Below are positions 38,157 to 46,676 of a stretch of 64,000 nucleotides of DNA, piece after piece; position 1 is the first letter of the stretch; each line of letters starts with the position of its first letter. Below the pieces are notes generated by a model. It searched no databases, was not told the origin of the DNA, and was given only the letters and a program-made list of their open reading frames with translations. This DNA comes from JBAYJT01 sp041664965 (GTDB taxonomy: Bacteria > Pseudomonadota > Gammaproteobacteria > UBA9339), in contig JBAYJT010000002.1 of NCBI GenBank assembly GCA_041664965.1, positions 1-64,000 of the forward strand, read 5' to 3'. The position numbers and the translations under genes are program-made.

Positions 38157-39131
38157 TTAGGATAATCCAGCCCTTAAAATATCATGCATATGCACAACTC
38201 CTGCCAAACTGCCATCTTGTTTTAAAACAACCAACGATGTGATCGCATGTTTTTCCATCAAACGCAAAGCATCCAGCGCCAAAGCATTTTCCCGGATTGT
38301 TTTATATTTTTTGATCATCACATTCTGAATTTTTATTTCACGAAGATCACAAGACTTTTCAAGCACACGACGCAAGTCACCATCAGTAAAAATACCCACA
38401 GGAGCGTCTTTCAGGTCAACTACTAAAGTCATGCCTAGATGCTTACGCGTCATTTCCATTAAAGCTTCATTGATAGTAGATGTATCAGACACTTTAGGAA
38501 CTTCTTTTCCTGTATGTATAAGATCGCCGACTTTCAGCAACAATCTCTTGCCTAAAGTTCCACCAGGATGTGATAGAGCAAAATCTTCAGCTGTAAATCC
38601 TCGAGCCTCAATAAGCGTAACCGCCAAGGCATCTCCCATAGCTAAAGCCGCTGTGGTACTTGCTGTTGGAGCAAGACCAATTGGACAAGCTTCTTTGACA
38701 ACGCTTACATCCAGATTAATAGTAGCTTCACGCGCTAGCGCTGAATTTGGGCTTCCAGTCAGAGCAATCAGGGGTAATTGTAAGCGCTTTATTGCCGGCA
38801 AAATGGCTAGTATTTCTTGCGTATTTCCAGAATAAGAAATCGCTAAAACCACATCCTTAGGACTTAAAACGCCAATATCACCGTGGCTTGCCTCCCCTGG
38901 ATGAACAAAAAAAGCGGGACTTCCAGTACTAGACAAAGTCGCAGCGATTTTACTTGCAACATGACTAGATTTCCCCATACCAGTGACAACAATTCTGCCT
39001 TCACAAGCCAATAAATATTCACAAGCCTTAACAAAATTGGCATCAATACGAGAACTAAGCGCCAACACAGCGTCTGACTCAATTTGCAGCACTTTCTTGG
39101 CCAATTGATAGATCTTTTGAGAATTTAGCAT
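38157..39131 (-). CDS. kdsD: Arabinose-5-phosphate isomerase KdsD
   Basis: Makes D-arabinose 5-phosphate from ribulose 5-phosphate, the first step to Kdo and hence LPS. The 324-residue protein has an N-terminal SIS domain (VTGMGKSSHVASKIAATLSSTGSPAFFVHPGEASHGDIG; SYSGNTQEIL) and two C-terminal CBS domains (~205-320). The start is 6 bases after the stop of the histidine kinase gene. It heads the lpt cluster. Confidence 0.95.
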   Translation of the reverse strand: MLNSQKIYQLAKKVLQIESDAVLALSSRIDANFVKACEYLLACEGRIVVTGMGKSSHVASKIAATLSSTGSPAFFVHPGEASHGDIGVLSPKDVVLAISYSGNTQEILAILPAIKRLQLPLIALTGSPNSALAREATINLDVSVVKEACPIGLAPTASTTAALAMGDALAVTLIEARGFTAEDFALSHPGGTLGKRLLLKVGDLIHTGKEVPKVSDTSTINEALMEMTRKHLGMTLVVDLKDAPVGIFTDGDLRRVLEKSCDLREIKIQNVMIKKYKTIRENALALDALRLMEKHAITSLVVLKQDGSLAGVVHMHDILRAGLS

Positions 39132-39137
39132 TTTCGT

Positions 39138-41090
39138 CTAGATATTCTTAACTTTGGCAATCTGTTCTTGAAATACTTTCACTTCTGCCAAAGCTTGTTT
39201 ATAGAATTTGCTAATTATGACAGGGTCTTTCCCTTCCAGCAAATAATCATCTAATCGGGCACAAGCTTCTTGTGTACGCTTCGCTCCACAATAGCTAGCC
39301 AAACCACGTATTTTATGCGTCATAACACGTAGGGCTTTAAAATCTTTGTTTTTATATATTAAAGTGAAAGATTTGATTTTTCGCGGCAAATCTTTTTTAA
39401 CGGAAGCAATTATAGTACGAATCATCTGTTCGTTATTTCCATAATTTTTACGCATCAGTACAAGGTTAATAATTTTACCTGTAGTTGTGCTTTTCTTATC
39501 TGTCAAGACCTTGTTTGTTTTAGTTGGTTCTCTCCATCCCGAAATAAAAGTAACACAAAGATCCCTGGCTTTTTCTTCCGTTAAAGGCTTACTCAGCACA
39601 GCATTCATACCAACTTCCACACAATGTTTGGAATATCCTGCACTGCTATGAGCTGAAAGCGCAACTATCGGCACAAGATTATCTTTATTAACTTCTTGCT
39701 CACGAATACGCCTAGTTACTTCGTAGCCATCCATATCTGGCAATCCAATATCCATCAAAATAAGATCATAACTATTTGCTCTGGCTAGCTTTATAGCTTT
39801 AACACCATTGGATGCTATATCCACCGCGCATTTCATACGCCCTAAAATAATCCTACTCAGCTTCCCCATGAAAGCGTCATCTTCAACCAATAAAATCTTC
39901 CACTTTTTTCTTTTACTATTGGGCTTAGTTCTTTCCAGCACTGGCAAGTTATGAAGATTAGATATATCTCCTTGGGTTCCATGCTCTATACCAGAATCAT
40001 CCTGTAATTTAGCCTCTTGCAAAGGAATCAAGCATATAAAAGCAGAACCTTTGCCCTTTTTACTCTCTACAGAAATTGTACCGCCTAATTCTTCCACAAA
40101 TTGCTTTACTATACTTAAACCTAAACCCGAACCAGGACAAGTCCCATTGTAGGAAGGAACTAGGCGCACAAAGCGCTCAAATATCTCCTCATTCTTTTCA
40201 TCCGGTATCCCAATCCCTGTATCCCGCACAATGAGTCGAACGGTTATTTTATCAGCCTCTTTTTTAGCTAATTCTACAGAAACCCTAACCTTACCCACAG
40301 AAGTAAATTTTAAAGCATTGTTAGTTAGTTCTAAGAGTATTCTCTGCAGCCTCATGCGATCCCCAAGAACATAACATGGCAGATCCTTAGAATAACCGTA
40401 TATAAATTCTAGCTTCTTCTCAGCAGCTTTAGCCCCATTCAATAAAACAATTTTATTTAGAGCATCTTTCAAATTAAATTTTTTATTAAGAAGCGGTAAT
40501 TCACCAGACGTAGTTCGAATTGTATCCAAAATTTCATCCAGAAAATCAAAGAGAGTGCGGCCTGATGCTACAAGATTATCGGCATATTCACGAGTTTTTT
40601 GCGGTTTATCAGCTTCTGCTTTAATAAGTTCTGCAAAGCCCACAATACCCGAAAGCGGAGTGCGAATATCATGACGCATGTTTTCTAAGAATTGAGATTT
40701 TGCCTCGTTGGCAGCCTCTGCTTGCTTTAATGCTTTCTCAAGCTTTTGTTCGGCAAGCTTGCGATCGGTGATGTCGAAACTTAATACTCTTATACCAACG
40801 CATTTTCCTTTATCAAAAAGAGGTTGTTTTATGGATAAATAATACCGCCCTTTAAATGGCTCTTCCTTTATAACTTTTGTTCCCACCCTCATTACTTCTT
40901 TGCAATGTTCCCAAGATGGAAGATCGATGTTTGCAGCATTTACAGAACCACGAGATATAGATGCAACCATTCGATTGTTTTGTACGAGATAGTCCCCATT
41001 AACGTCAATCACACTGTAATTAAAGTCTACTGAATCTAGGAAAAGCGAAAGTACATCGCCATTAGTTGTATCAAAAAGTTGATTGTCCAA
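39138..41090 (-). CDS. Soluble hybrid histidine kinase (PAS-HisKA-HATPase-REC-HPt), copy 2
   Basis: A 650-residue ArcB-like phosphorelay kinase without membrane spans. A PAS sensor covers about residues 1-115 (ITDRKLAEQKLEKAL marks its end). HisKA has NMRHDIRTPLSG with phospho-His ~140, and HATPase has ELTNNALKFT, RDTGIGIPDE and GSGLGLSIV. The receiver domain has LMDIGLPDMDG (Asp ~446), and the HPt domain has THKIRGLASYCGA (His ~591). The output regulator is not nearby. The TTG start is supported by GGGAGGA 6 bases before it. It lies 39 bases after the effector-like gene and is paralogous to the kinase at 42687. Confidence 0.9.
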   Translation of the reverse strand: MDNQLFDTTNGDVLSLFLDSVDFNYSVIDVNGDYLVQNNRMVASISRGSVNAANIDLPSWEHCKEVMRVGTKVIKEEPFKGRYYLSIKQPLFDKGKCVGIRVLSFDITDRKLAEQKLEKALKQAEAANEAKSQFLENMRHDIRTPLSGIVGFAELIKAEADKPQKTREYADNLVASGRTLFDFLDEILDTIRTTSGELPLLNKKFNLKDALNKIVLLNGAKAAEKKLEFIYGYSKDLPCYVLGDRMRLQRILLELTNNALKFTSVGKVRVSVELAKKEADKITVRLIVRDTGIGIPDEKNEEIFERFVRLVPSYNGTCPGSGLGLSIVKQFVEELGGTISVESKKGKGSAFICLIPLQEAKLQDDSGIEHGTQGDISNLHNLPVLERTKPNSKRKKWKILLVEDDAFMGKLSRIILGRMKCAVDIASNGVKAIKLARANSYDLILMDIGLPDMDGYEVTRRIREQEVNKDNLVPIVALSAHSSAGYSKHCVEVGMNAVLSKPLTEEKARDLCVTFISGWREPTKTNKVLTDKKSTTTGKIINLVLMRKNYGNNEQMIRTIIASVKKDLPRKIKSFTLIYKNKDFKALRVMTHKIRGLASYCGAKRTQEACARLDDYLLEGKDPVIISKFYKQALAEVKVFQEQIAKVKNI

Positions 41091-41129
41091 TTGATTTCCT
41101 CCCTTAAAAATTGTTTCACTTAAACAACG

Positions 41130-42338
41130 CTAGTTGCTTGGAACAACTTTTTGTGGCTGAGCAAATGTTGTACTACCAGTAACTGCCATCTCTTGTTGCT
41201 GCGCCCTCTCCGCTTCCACAGCACGAATTAATACACTAAAGGGATCAACCTTCAGAGCACTAGGATCACTTATGTGTATTCTATATGAAATGTGAAATCC
41301 AATGAATTTTTGCGAATACTCCAGTGTAACAGGAGCAAACGATTTACTTACCTCTCCTTCGTAATTTTTTCTAGCTGCATCTATACTGGTTACTAATGTT
41401 GCTATAGCCTCCGCCCTTTTTGGTTCGTTAAATTGGATAACACATTCCCCCTTCCACACATGATTTTCTTTTGTAAAGGACATCTTTTCAGAAAAATCCG
41501 GAACCGGAGGAGAAGGCGATCGACCATTAAAAAAAGAACTTTTCCCTAGCAAACGCGGAGGACTACTTGGGACGGGGGGCCTACTAGAATTACTTCCTGA
41601 TCCAGGTCTTACTGTTGGTGAAGGTGGTTTAAATTCATACCCCAAGTATAACGCACCAGGATATGGAGGATTACCCGTACCCACCAGCTTTTGTAACACA
41701 TATCCGCTAGCGCTATTAAAACTAGGCGCAGGGTAGCAAACCACCTTGCCACAACATAAAAAAGCAGCACTTTCTGTAAAAAGGTATTCCTTAGCAGCTT
41801 CTACCGCTGCCCCTTTGTTTTGTTTATCTATTTGGTATCTATGAGAGTGTTCAAGAATAAGATCATCAACAATCTTCTTAAAAACTGGATCGGCACCATA
41901 TAGCTTTGCTACATCTTCCTTCGCTCTAGGATATAGTTCATTATTTGTGATGTCTCGCCAATATAAAATATCTTCCTTCGATTTAAAGCCAAATGCTGGA
42001 TCCAAATTATCTAACCTGCTAGCATTTTTGGCTATCCATTCATCATCTGCTTTTTTAGCTTCACCAGGCCCAACATATACTTCGAACAATCCCTCTCCGC
42101 TTAGCACTACTCGTACTTTCGAAATGGCCAATCGGGGCTGTCCTCCCTTTTCAATTGGCGCCAAAAGCCTATTCCTATTAACTAGACCAATAAAATCATC
42201 AAGTTTTGCTCCAACCTGAACATTTTCACCTTTTCTATTTAGCCCCATGCTTAAAAACAAGTATAGCTCCACCGGTTGACCACCATTTTTTGTGTCAACA
42301 AAGGTAGACAAACTATCTGTAAATTTAGCTGTAAACAT
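41130..42338 (-). CDS. Effector-like protein paired with kinase copy 2
   Basis: A 402-residue protein of unknown family with no signal peptide. The N-terminal domain (~1-210) opens MFTAKFTDSL and contains LYWRDITNNELY, LFTESAAFLCC and the GNPPYPGALYLGYEFK block. A Pro/Ser-rich linker (~215-265) follows, then a C-terminal domain (~275-390). The blocks correspond in order to those of the larger protein at 44768-46249, so the two are distant paralogues. It is co-transcribed with the histidine kinase 39 bases downstream. A kinase partner, regulator or secreted effector role is possible. Confidence 0.6.
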   Translation of the reverse strand: MFTAKFTDSLSTFVDTKNGGQPVELYLFLSMGLNRKGENVQVGAKLDDFIGLVNRNRLLAPIEKGGQPRLAISKVRVVLSGEGLFEVYVGPGEAKKADDEWIAKNASRLDNLDPAFGFKSKEDILYWRDITNNELYPRAKEDVAKLYGADPVFKKIVDDLILEHSHRYQIDKQNKGAAVEAAKEYLFTESAAFLCCGKVVCYPAPSFNSASGYVLQKLVGTGNPPYPGALYLGYEFKPPSPTVRPGSGSNSSRPPVPSSPPRLLGKSSFFNGRSPSPPVPDFSEKMSFTKENHVWKGECVIQFNEPKRAEAIATLVTSIDAARKNYEGEVSKSFAPVTLEYSQKFIGFHISYRIHISDPSALKVDPFSVLIRAVEAERAQQQEMAVTGSTTFAQPQKVVPSN

Positions 42339-42512
42339 GGTATTTATATCACTAAAGTTATACGAAATATTTTTAAACCGTTGTTAGTCCAATCTAATTT
42401 AGGATTGAAATTAAAAGGGGAATCAATACAAAACTAGACACTTAAAACCACTCTTAGGCCTTAAGGAAAATGCCATTATCCCTTATAATCTTATCCCTAA
42501 ACAAACCTCTCA

Positions 42513-42582
42513 CGCGCACATTATAACACAAAAACAAAGTAAGCATTAAACAGCCAAGTCTTACTCTTAAGATTATTTTAAG
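42513..42582 (-). promoter_or_regulatory. Promoter with CTTAA-N6-CTTAA box, effector-kinase module 2
   Basis: On the minus strand, CTTAA-AATAAT-CTTAA (42567-42582) lies 42 bp upstream of a TATAAT -10 hexamer (42520-42525) with TGT before it and no good -35. The same arrangement occurs before module 1. Direct half-sites at 11-bp spacing resemble PmrA-type activator boxes. Confidence 0.55.
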
Positions 42583-42608
42583 CGAATATTTAGCGTTGAT
42601 GAAACACC

Positions 42609-42664
42609 TAAAAACATGTCTACATGTTTTCCTTATAAATCAAAAAGTTATAAAAATAAGATCG
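42609..42664 (+). repeat. MST dispersed element, copy 9
   Basis: Copy at the boundary between the two effector-kinase modules. The surrounding ~100 bases match those around copy 10, and the match ends within the element. Confidence 0.85.
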
Positions 42665-42686
42665 AAAAAGGTCAAAAAATCGACTT

Positions 42687-44723
42687 CTAGATCTTTCTCA
42701 CCCTCAAAATAGCTTTTTGAAAATCGCGGATTTCGACCAGACATTTTTTGTAGAGCTTTCCGATAGTCGAAAATTCATTCCCTTCCAGCAAATAATCATC
42801 TAGTTTAGCACAAGCTCCTTGAGTACGAGCAGCTCCACAGTAGCTAGCCGAACCGCGTATTTTGTGTGTCATAATCTGTAAAGTCTTCAAATCTTTATTT
42901 TGATATGCACAAATGAAAGAATTTATTTTATTTGGTAAATCTTTTTTGATAGAAGCAAGTAAAGTCCGAACTGTCTTTTCATTATTTCCATAATTTTTAC
43001 GCATCAGTGCAAGATCAATAATTTTACCTGTAACTTTGTGTGATTGGCCTCGAGGAGGTTTTTTTTCTTTTGTGGATTCTGTCCATCCCGGAATAAAAGC
43101 ACTACAAATATCTCTCGCTTTTTCTTCCGTGAAAGGCTTACTTAGCACTGCATTCATACCAACTTTCATACAATGCTGCGAGTATTCAGCGCTAGTGTGG
43201 GCCGAAAGCGCCACTATTGGCACAATATGGTCTTTCTTAACTTCTTGCTCACGGATATGCCTAGCTACCTCGTAGCCATCTATATCCGGCAATCCTATAT
43301 CCATCAAAATAAGATCGTATCTATTTTCCCTAGCGAGATTTACGGCTTTAGCACCATCCACTGCTATATCTACCGCACATTTCATACGCTCTAAAATAAT
43401 TCTGCCTAGTTTCCCCATAAAAGCATCATCTTCAACTAACAAAACATTCCAATTTTTTCCTTTACGAGTTGTTTTTTCTTTTTGTTTTAGAGGCAAAATG
43501 GGCCTCATCAAAAAAGCTTTTTCTACATATCCTTCCACCTCCGCCGGCATATCAGAAGCATCCTGCAGCATGGCTTCCTGCAAAGAAATTACGCAAGTAA
43601 AAATCGAACCCTTACCCTCCTCACTCCTAACAGAAATTTCGCCCTTTAAATCCTCAAGAAATTGCTTAACAATAGTAAGCCCCAAGCCGGAACCTTGAGA
43701 TATCCCTTTGAAAGATGGGGTTAAACGCGTAAAGCGTGTAAAAATGTCTTGCTTTCTCTTTTCAGAAAAACCCATGCCCGTATCTGCAACAATAAGTTTA
43801 ATAGCTATGTCCGTTCCTTCTTTTTTAGCCAACTTTACGGAAATTTTAACTTCACCTTTGGAAGTAAATTTCAAAGCATTGCTCGTTAATTCTAAAAGGA
43901 TCCGCTGTAACCTAACTGGATCTCCCACTATATACTCTGCTAACTTTTTATCGTAATCGTAGACAAGATTTAGTTTCTTGGTAGCTGCTTTAGCTTTCTG
44001 CAATAAAATAACTTTATTGAAAGCATCTTTCATATTAAATTTTTTCTTGAGAAGCGGAATCTCGCCTGATGTAGCTTTAATGGCATCTAGAATTTCATTG
44101 AGAAACTCAAATAATGTACGACTTGAGGCAATAAGATTATCTATGTATTCGCGCGTTTTTTCTGGTTTATCAGCCTCTGCTTTAATAAGTTCCGCAAAAC
44201 CTAAAATCCCCGACAGGGGTGTACGCAAGTCATGTCGCATGTTTTCTAAAAACTGCGTTTTTGCTTCGTTGGCAGCTTCAGATTTCTTTAGAGCTTCTGC
44301 AAGCTTTTGCTCAGCAATTTTTCGGTCGGTGATGTCGATAGATACACCAAGAAGTCCAATTACATCTCCCTCGGAATTGCGCAAGGGTTTTTTGATGCTA
44401 AAAAAATAAGTTTTAGTGCCATCAGGATTGAGATGAACTTCTTCCAATAATTCGGACTTATTGCTCTCCATAACTTTTTTGGAATTTTCCCAAGCTGGGT
44501 CAGCGCATAAATCAGAAGTGTGCTTGCCTATAAGTTCCTTAATGGAAGACAAACCTAAAATAGCCAACTCCTTGTCATTTCCCCCAAGAAAAATCCCCTC
44601 TTTATCCACCCAATAGAAGGCAATTGGAAAATCTTGTAGCAAACTATCCATGGCCGCTTCTTTAGCTATGGACACGGCTTTTTGAGCAGTTAAATCTCGT
44701 ATTGAATTGAAAGAATTTGGCAT
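42687..44723 (-). CDS. Soluble hybrid histidine kinase (PAS-HisKA-HATPase-REC-HPt), copy 1
   Basis: A 678-residue paralogue of the kinase at 39138, with long identical stretches and the same domain order. The PAS domain ends near residue 140 (GLLGVSIDITDRKIAEQ). HisKA is NMRHDLRTPLSG (His ~164). HATPase has ELTSNALKFT, ADTGMGFSEK and GSGLGLTIV; note MGF for the usual IGI in the G1 box. REC is LMDIGLPDIDG (Asp ~475) and HPt is THKIRGSASYCGA (His ~619). No membrane span, so it should sense a cytosolic cue. AAGGAG before the ATG fixes the start. It lies 44 bases after its effector-like partner. Confidence 0.9.
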   Translation of the reverse strand: MPNSFNSIRDLTAQKAVSIAKEAAMDSLLQDFPIAFYWVDKEGIFLGGNDKELAILGLSSIKELIGKHTSDLCADPAWENSKKVMESNKSELLEEVHLNPDGTKTYFFSIKKPLRNSEGDVIGLLGVSIDITDRKIAEQKLAEALKKSEAANEAKTQFLENMRHDLRTPLSGILGFAELIKAEADKPEKTREYIDNLIASSRTLFEFLNEILDAIKATSGEIPLLKKKFNMKDAFNKVILLQKAKAATKKLNLVYDYDKKLAEYIVGDPVRLQRILLELTSNALKFTSKGEVKISVKLAKKEGTDIAIKLIVADTGMGFSEKRKQDIFTRFTRLTPSFKGISQGSGLGLTIVKQFLEDLKGEISVRSEEGKGSIFTCVISLQEAMLQDASDMPAEVEGYVEKAFLMRPILPLKQKEKTTRKGKNWNVLLVEDDAFMGKLGRIILERMKCAVDIAVDGAKAVNLARENRYDLILMDIGLPDIDGYEVARHIREQEVKKDHIVPIVALSAHTSAEYSQHCMKVGMNAVLSKPFTEEKARDICSAFIPGWTESTKEKKPPRGQSHKVTGKIIDLALMRKNYGNNEKTVRTLLASIKKDLPNKINSFICAYQNKDLKTLQIMTHKIRGSASYCGAARTQGACAKLDDYLLEGNEFSTIGKLYKKCLVEIRDFQKAILRVRKI

Positions 44724-44767
44724 GATCAGCTCCTTGCTTGGAAGGTTATCTATATTATCTTAACAAT

Positions 44768-46249
44768 CTACTTGGATGTTGGTCTAGTATTATTTTCAGC
44801 ACCTCTAGTTGGAGAAGTAGGAGGAGATTTTGACTTAGATTTTTCCTGGGGAATGGGGGCGCGCCCACTTTCCTCTCTGCTAACAGCAGCAGCAGCTGCT
44901 GCAGCTGCTGCTACGGTAAAAAATAAAAACTTTCCACCACCACTAAGACAAAGTTCGGCCACAGGAGAACGAGTGCTACTAGAACTCGAGGTAACTGCGT
45001 CTTGTTGCGAGACTTCTTCAAGAACTGGGGCTAAATTACTGTTACCATGACTAGTTCCTGCACCGGATGGTGTGTCTGATAACAGTGTTGGATCGCTTGG
45101 TGGTGAAGTACTGAAACTACTGTTAACTTTACTTGCTGAAATACTTTCACTAACACTAGTAGACGGTGATTCAGCTCTTGAGGATGAAGAATTGGAAGAC
45201 GTGGTGCCGGTAGAAGTACTGGAAAGTGCAGTACCTTCCTCATGACTTCGAGGAGTACTAGACCCGCTAGAAGATGGTGGTGATTGGCGACCAGATGGTA
45301 AACTATGGCTAATACCTGCTAATAATTGTTCTATCTTTAGTTTTCGCAGCTCGAGTTCTCCTGGGGTACCAACATCCAGCAATTCGTTGGTCAGTTTAAA
45401 ATCCTTATAAACCTCTCCAATTCTTGCCCTTGCTATATACATTGGAGATCCTAATACCCCCCGATAAACTTCTATAGGAAATTTTTTCCATTGCTCACCA
45501 TGTAAAAATATTTGAAAAGCACTCTCCTCCTGCATGTAATGTCCACAACAATCACTGATATTCTCCCAAGTTACAGTGTGATCTTCTATTTTTTTCCGCA
45601 CGGCTGTCTTCTTAGCTGCTATTTTTTCGGAAAATCTACCTTTAACTTTGCCTAAGTTTTTTCTAAAACCGCTTACATCGTTCTGATTGGGAGTTGACCA
45701 GCTCCTAACTACGCCCAAGCACCTCTTAAATTCAGGCTCGCCAATAACATCTGACCAGTCAAGACACCATTCCTTCTCTCTACCTTGTCCTTTGGCAAAA
45801 TCCTGCAATAACTTAACAACTACTTGGTTTTGTTTTTGCCATTCACTCCAATACAGTTTAGATATTCCAGCAGCTCTTATCTCAGCTGCCCCTAAGGTAT
45901 CACCTTTTTCCCAGATACGTGGCATAACATTAAATCTATGTAAATGAGTGGTATTTAAAAGCGTAATGATTCCTTTTCTATTGGGATATTTCTTAAGTTC
46001 ATTAATAAGAGTGTTCACAATTGCCAAAAGGGGGGTTCCAGTCTGATCCTCAGGAGTAAATTTTACCGCTAACTCATTAGAACTGGAACTTGAAGAGGAA
46101 GAGGATGAAGTTGGTACAGAAGTCGTTGTACTTGAACTTTGAGGATTGTCGCTTTCCAATGCTGGACAAAATCCGCCCATGCTAATAGAAAGCAAAATAT
46201 CTCCATCTTTTTCAAAAGGTTTTGTAGAGCTAAATTGCAACATAAACAA
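44768..46249 (-). CDS. Effector-like low-complexity protein paired with kinase copy 1
   Basis: A 493-residue protein of unknown family. An N-terminal domain (~1-300) is interrupted at ~35-58 by a poly-Ser/Thr tract and contains SKLYWSEWQKQN, HYMQEESAFQIF and GSPMYIARARIGEVYKDFK, which align in order with the 41130-42338 protein. Residues ~310-493 are Ser/Thr/Pro-rich, with an 11-residue poly-Ala run inside a hydrophobic stretch (LFFTVAAA...) near 450. The gene encodes no signal peptide and has a weak ribosome-binding site; an ATG two codons later is an alternative start. It is co-transcribed with the kinase downstream. Confidence 0.6.
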   Translation of the reverse strand: MFMLQFSSTKPFEKDGDILLSISMGGFCPALESDNPQSSSTTTSVPTSSSSSSSSSSNELAVKFTPEDQTGTPLLAIVNTLINELKKYPNRKGIITLLNTTHLHRFNVMPRIWEKGDTLGAAEIRAAGISKLYWSEWQKQNQVVVKLLQDFAKGQGREKEWCLDWSDVIGEPEFKRCLGVVRSWSTPNQNDVSGFRKNLGKVKGRFSEKIAAKKTAVRKKIEDHTVTWENISDCCGHYMQEESAFQIFLHGEQWKKFPIEVYRGVLGSPMYIARARIGEVYKDFKLTNELLDVGTPGELELRKLKIEQLLAGISHSLPSGRQSPPSSSGSSTPRSHEEGTALSSTSTGTTSSNSSSSRAESPSTSVSESISASKVNSSFSTSPPSDPTLLSDTPSGAGTSHGNSNLAPVLEEVSQQDAVTSSSSSTRSPVAELCLSGGGKFLFFTVAAAAAAAAAVSREESGRAPIPQEKSKSKSPPTSPTRGAENNTRPTSK

Positions 46250-46404
46250 ACATCACAAACAGGGTCATACGTCCAAATTTCAATTAGCACCAAGGTTAAA
46301 AAGGGGAATCAAAACAAACCAGGTACTGAAAAATCCACTGCTAGCTTTTCAGTAAAGTGCTGTTATTTATCCCTTGGCAGCTATGTCCCTAAATGAATTT
46401 ATTA

Positions 46405-46474
46405 ATTTAGCATTGTAACACAAAAATAAAACAAGCATTAAGCAGTCAGGTCTTACTCTTAAGATTATTTTAAT
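46405..46474 (-). promoter_or_regulatory. Promoter with TTAA-N7-TTAA box, effector-kinase module 1
   Basis: Minus-strand ATTAA-AATAAT-CTTAA (46459-46474) is 42 bp from a TACAAT -10 (46412-46417) preceded by TGT. Sequence and spacing match the promoter of module 2, including a shared AAAAGGGGAATCAA leader segment (plus-strand reading) nearer the gene. Confidence 0.55.
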
Positions 46475-46501
46475 AGGATATTTAATCGTTGATGAGAGTC
46501 C

Positions 46502-46556
46502 TAAAAACATGTCTACGTGTTTTCTTTATTTTTCAATAAGTTATATTTTCTTTAGG
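46502..46556 (+). repeat. MST dispersed element, copy 10
   Basis: Plus-strand copy upstream of module 1. It stands at the same place relative to the promoter as copy 9 does in module 2. Confidence 0.8.
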
Positions 46557-46584
46557 GTACAGACGCGATTAATCGCATCTGTAC
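46557..46584. repeat. GTACAGACGCG palindrome
   Basis: 28-bp near-perfect palindrome GTACAGACGCGATT / AATCGCATCTGTAC, a REP-like repeat abutting MST copy 10 in the spacer before mlaF. Confidence 0.75.
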
Positions 46585-46676
46585 TTATGATCAAAGAGTT
46601 TTCTAGGCAAAAACAAATTTTCTGGTTATTATAATCGCCTGTGCTTTTAGTTTTAATTTTTTAACATGACGATGTT

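Noticed and set aside
44880..44915. Phase-variable tract in the effector-like gene
   Set aside because: The GCA/GCT repeat encodes poly-Ala in units of three bases, so slippage would not shift the frame.
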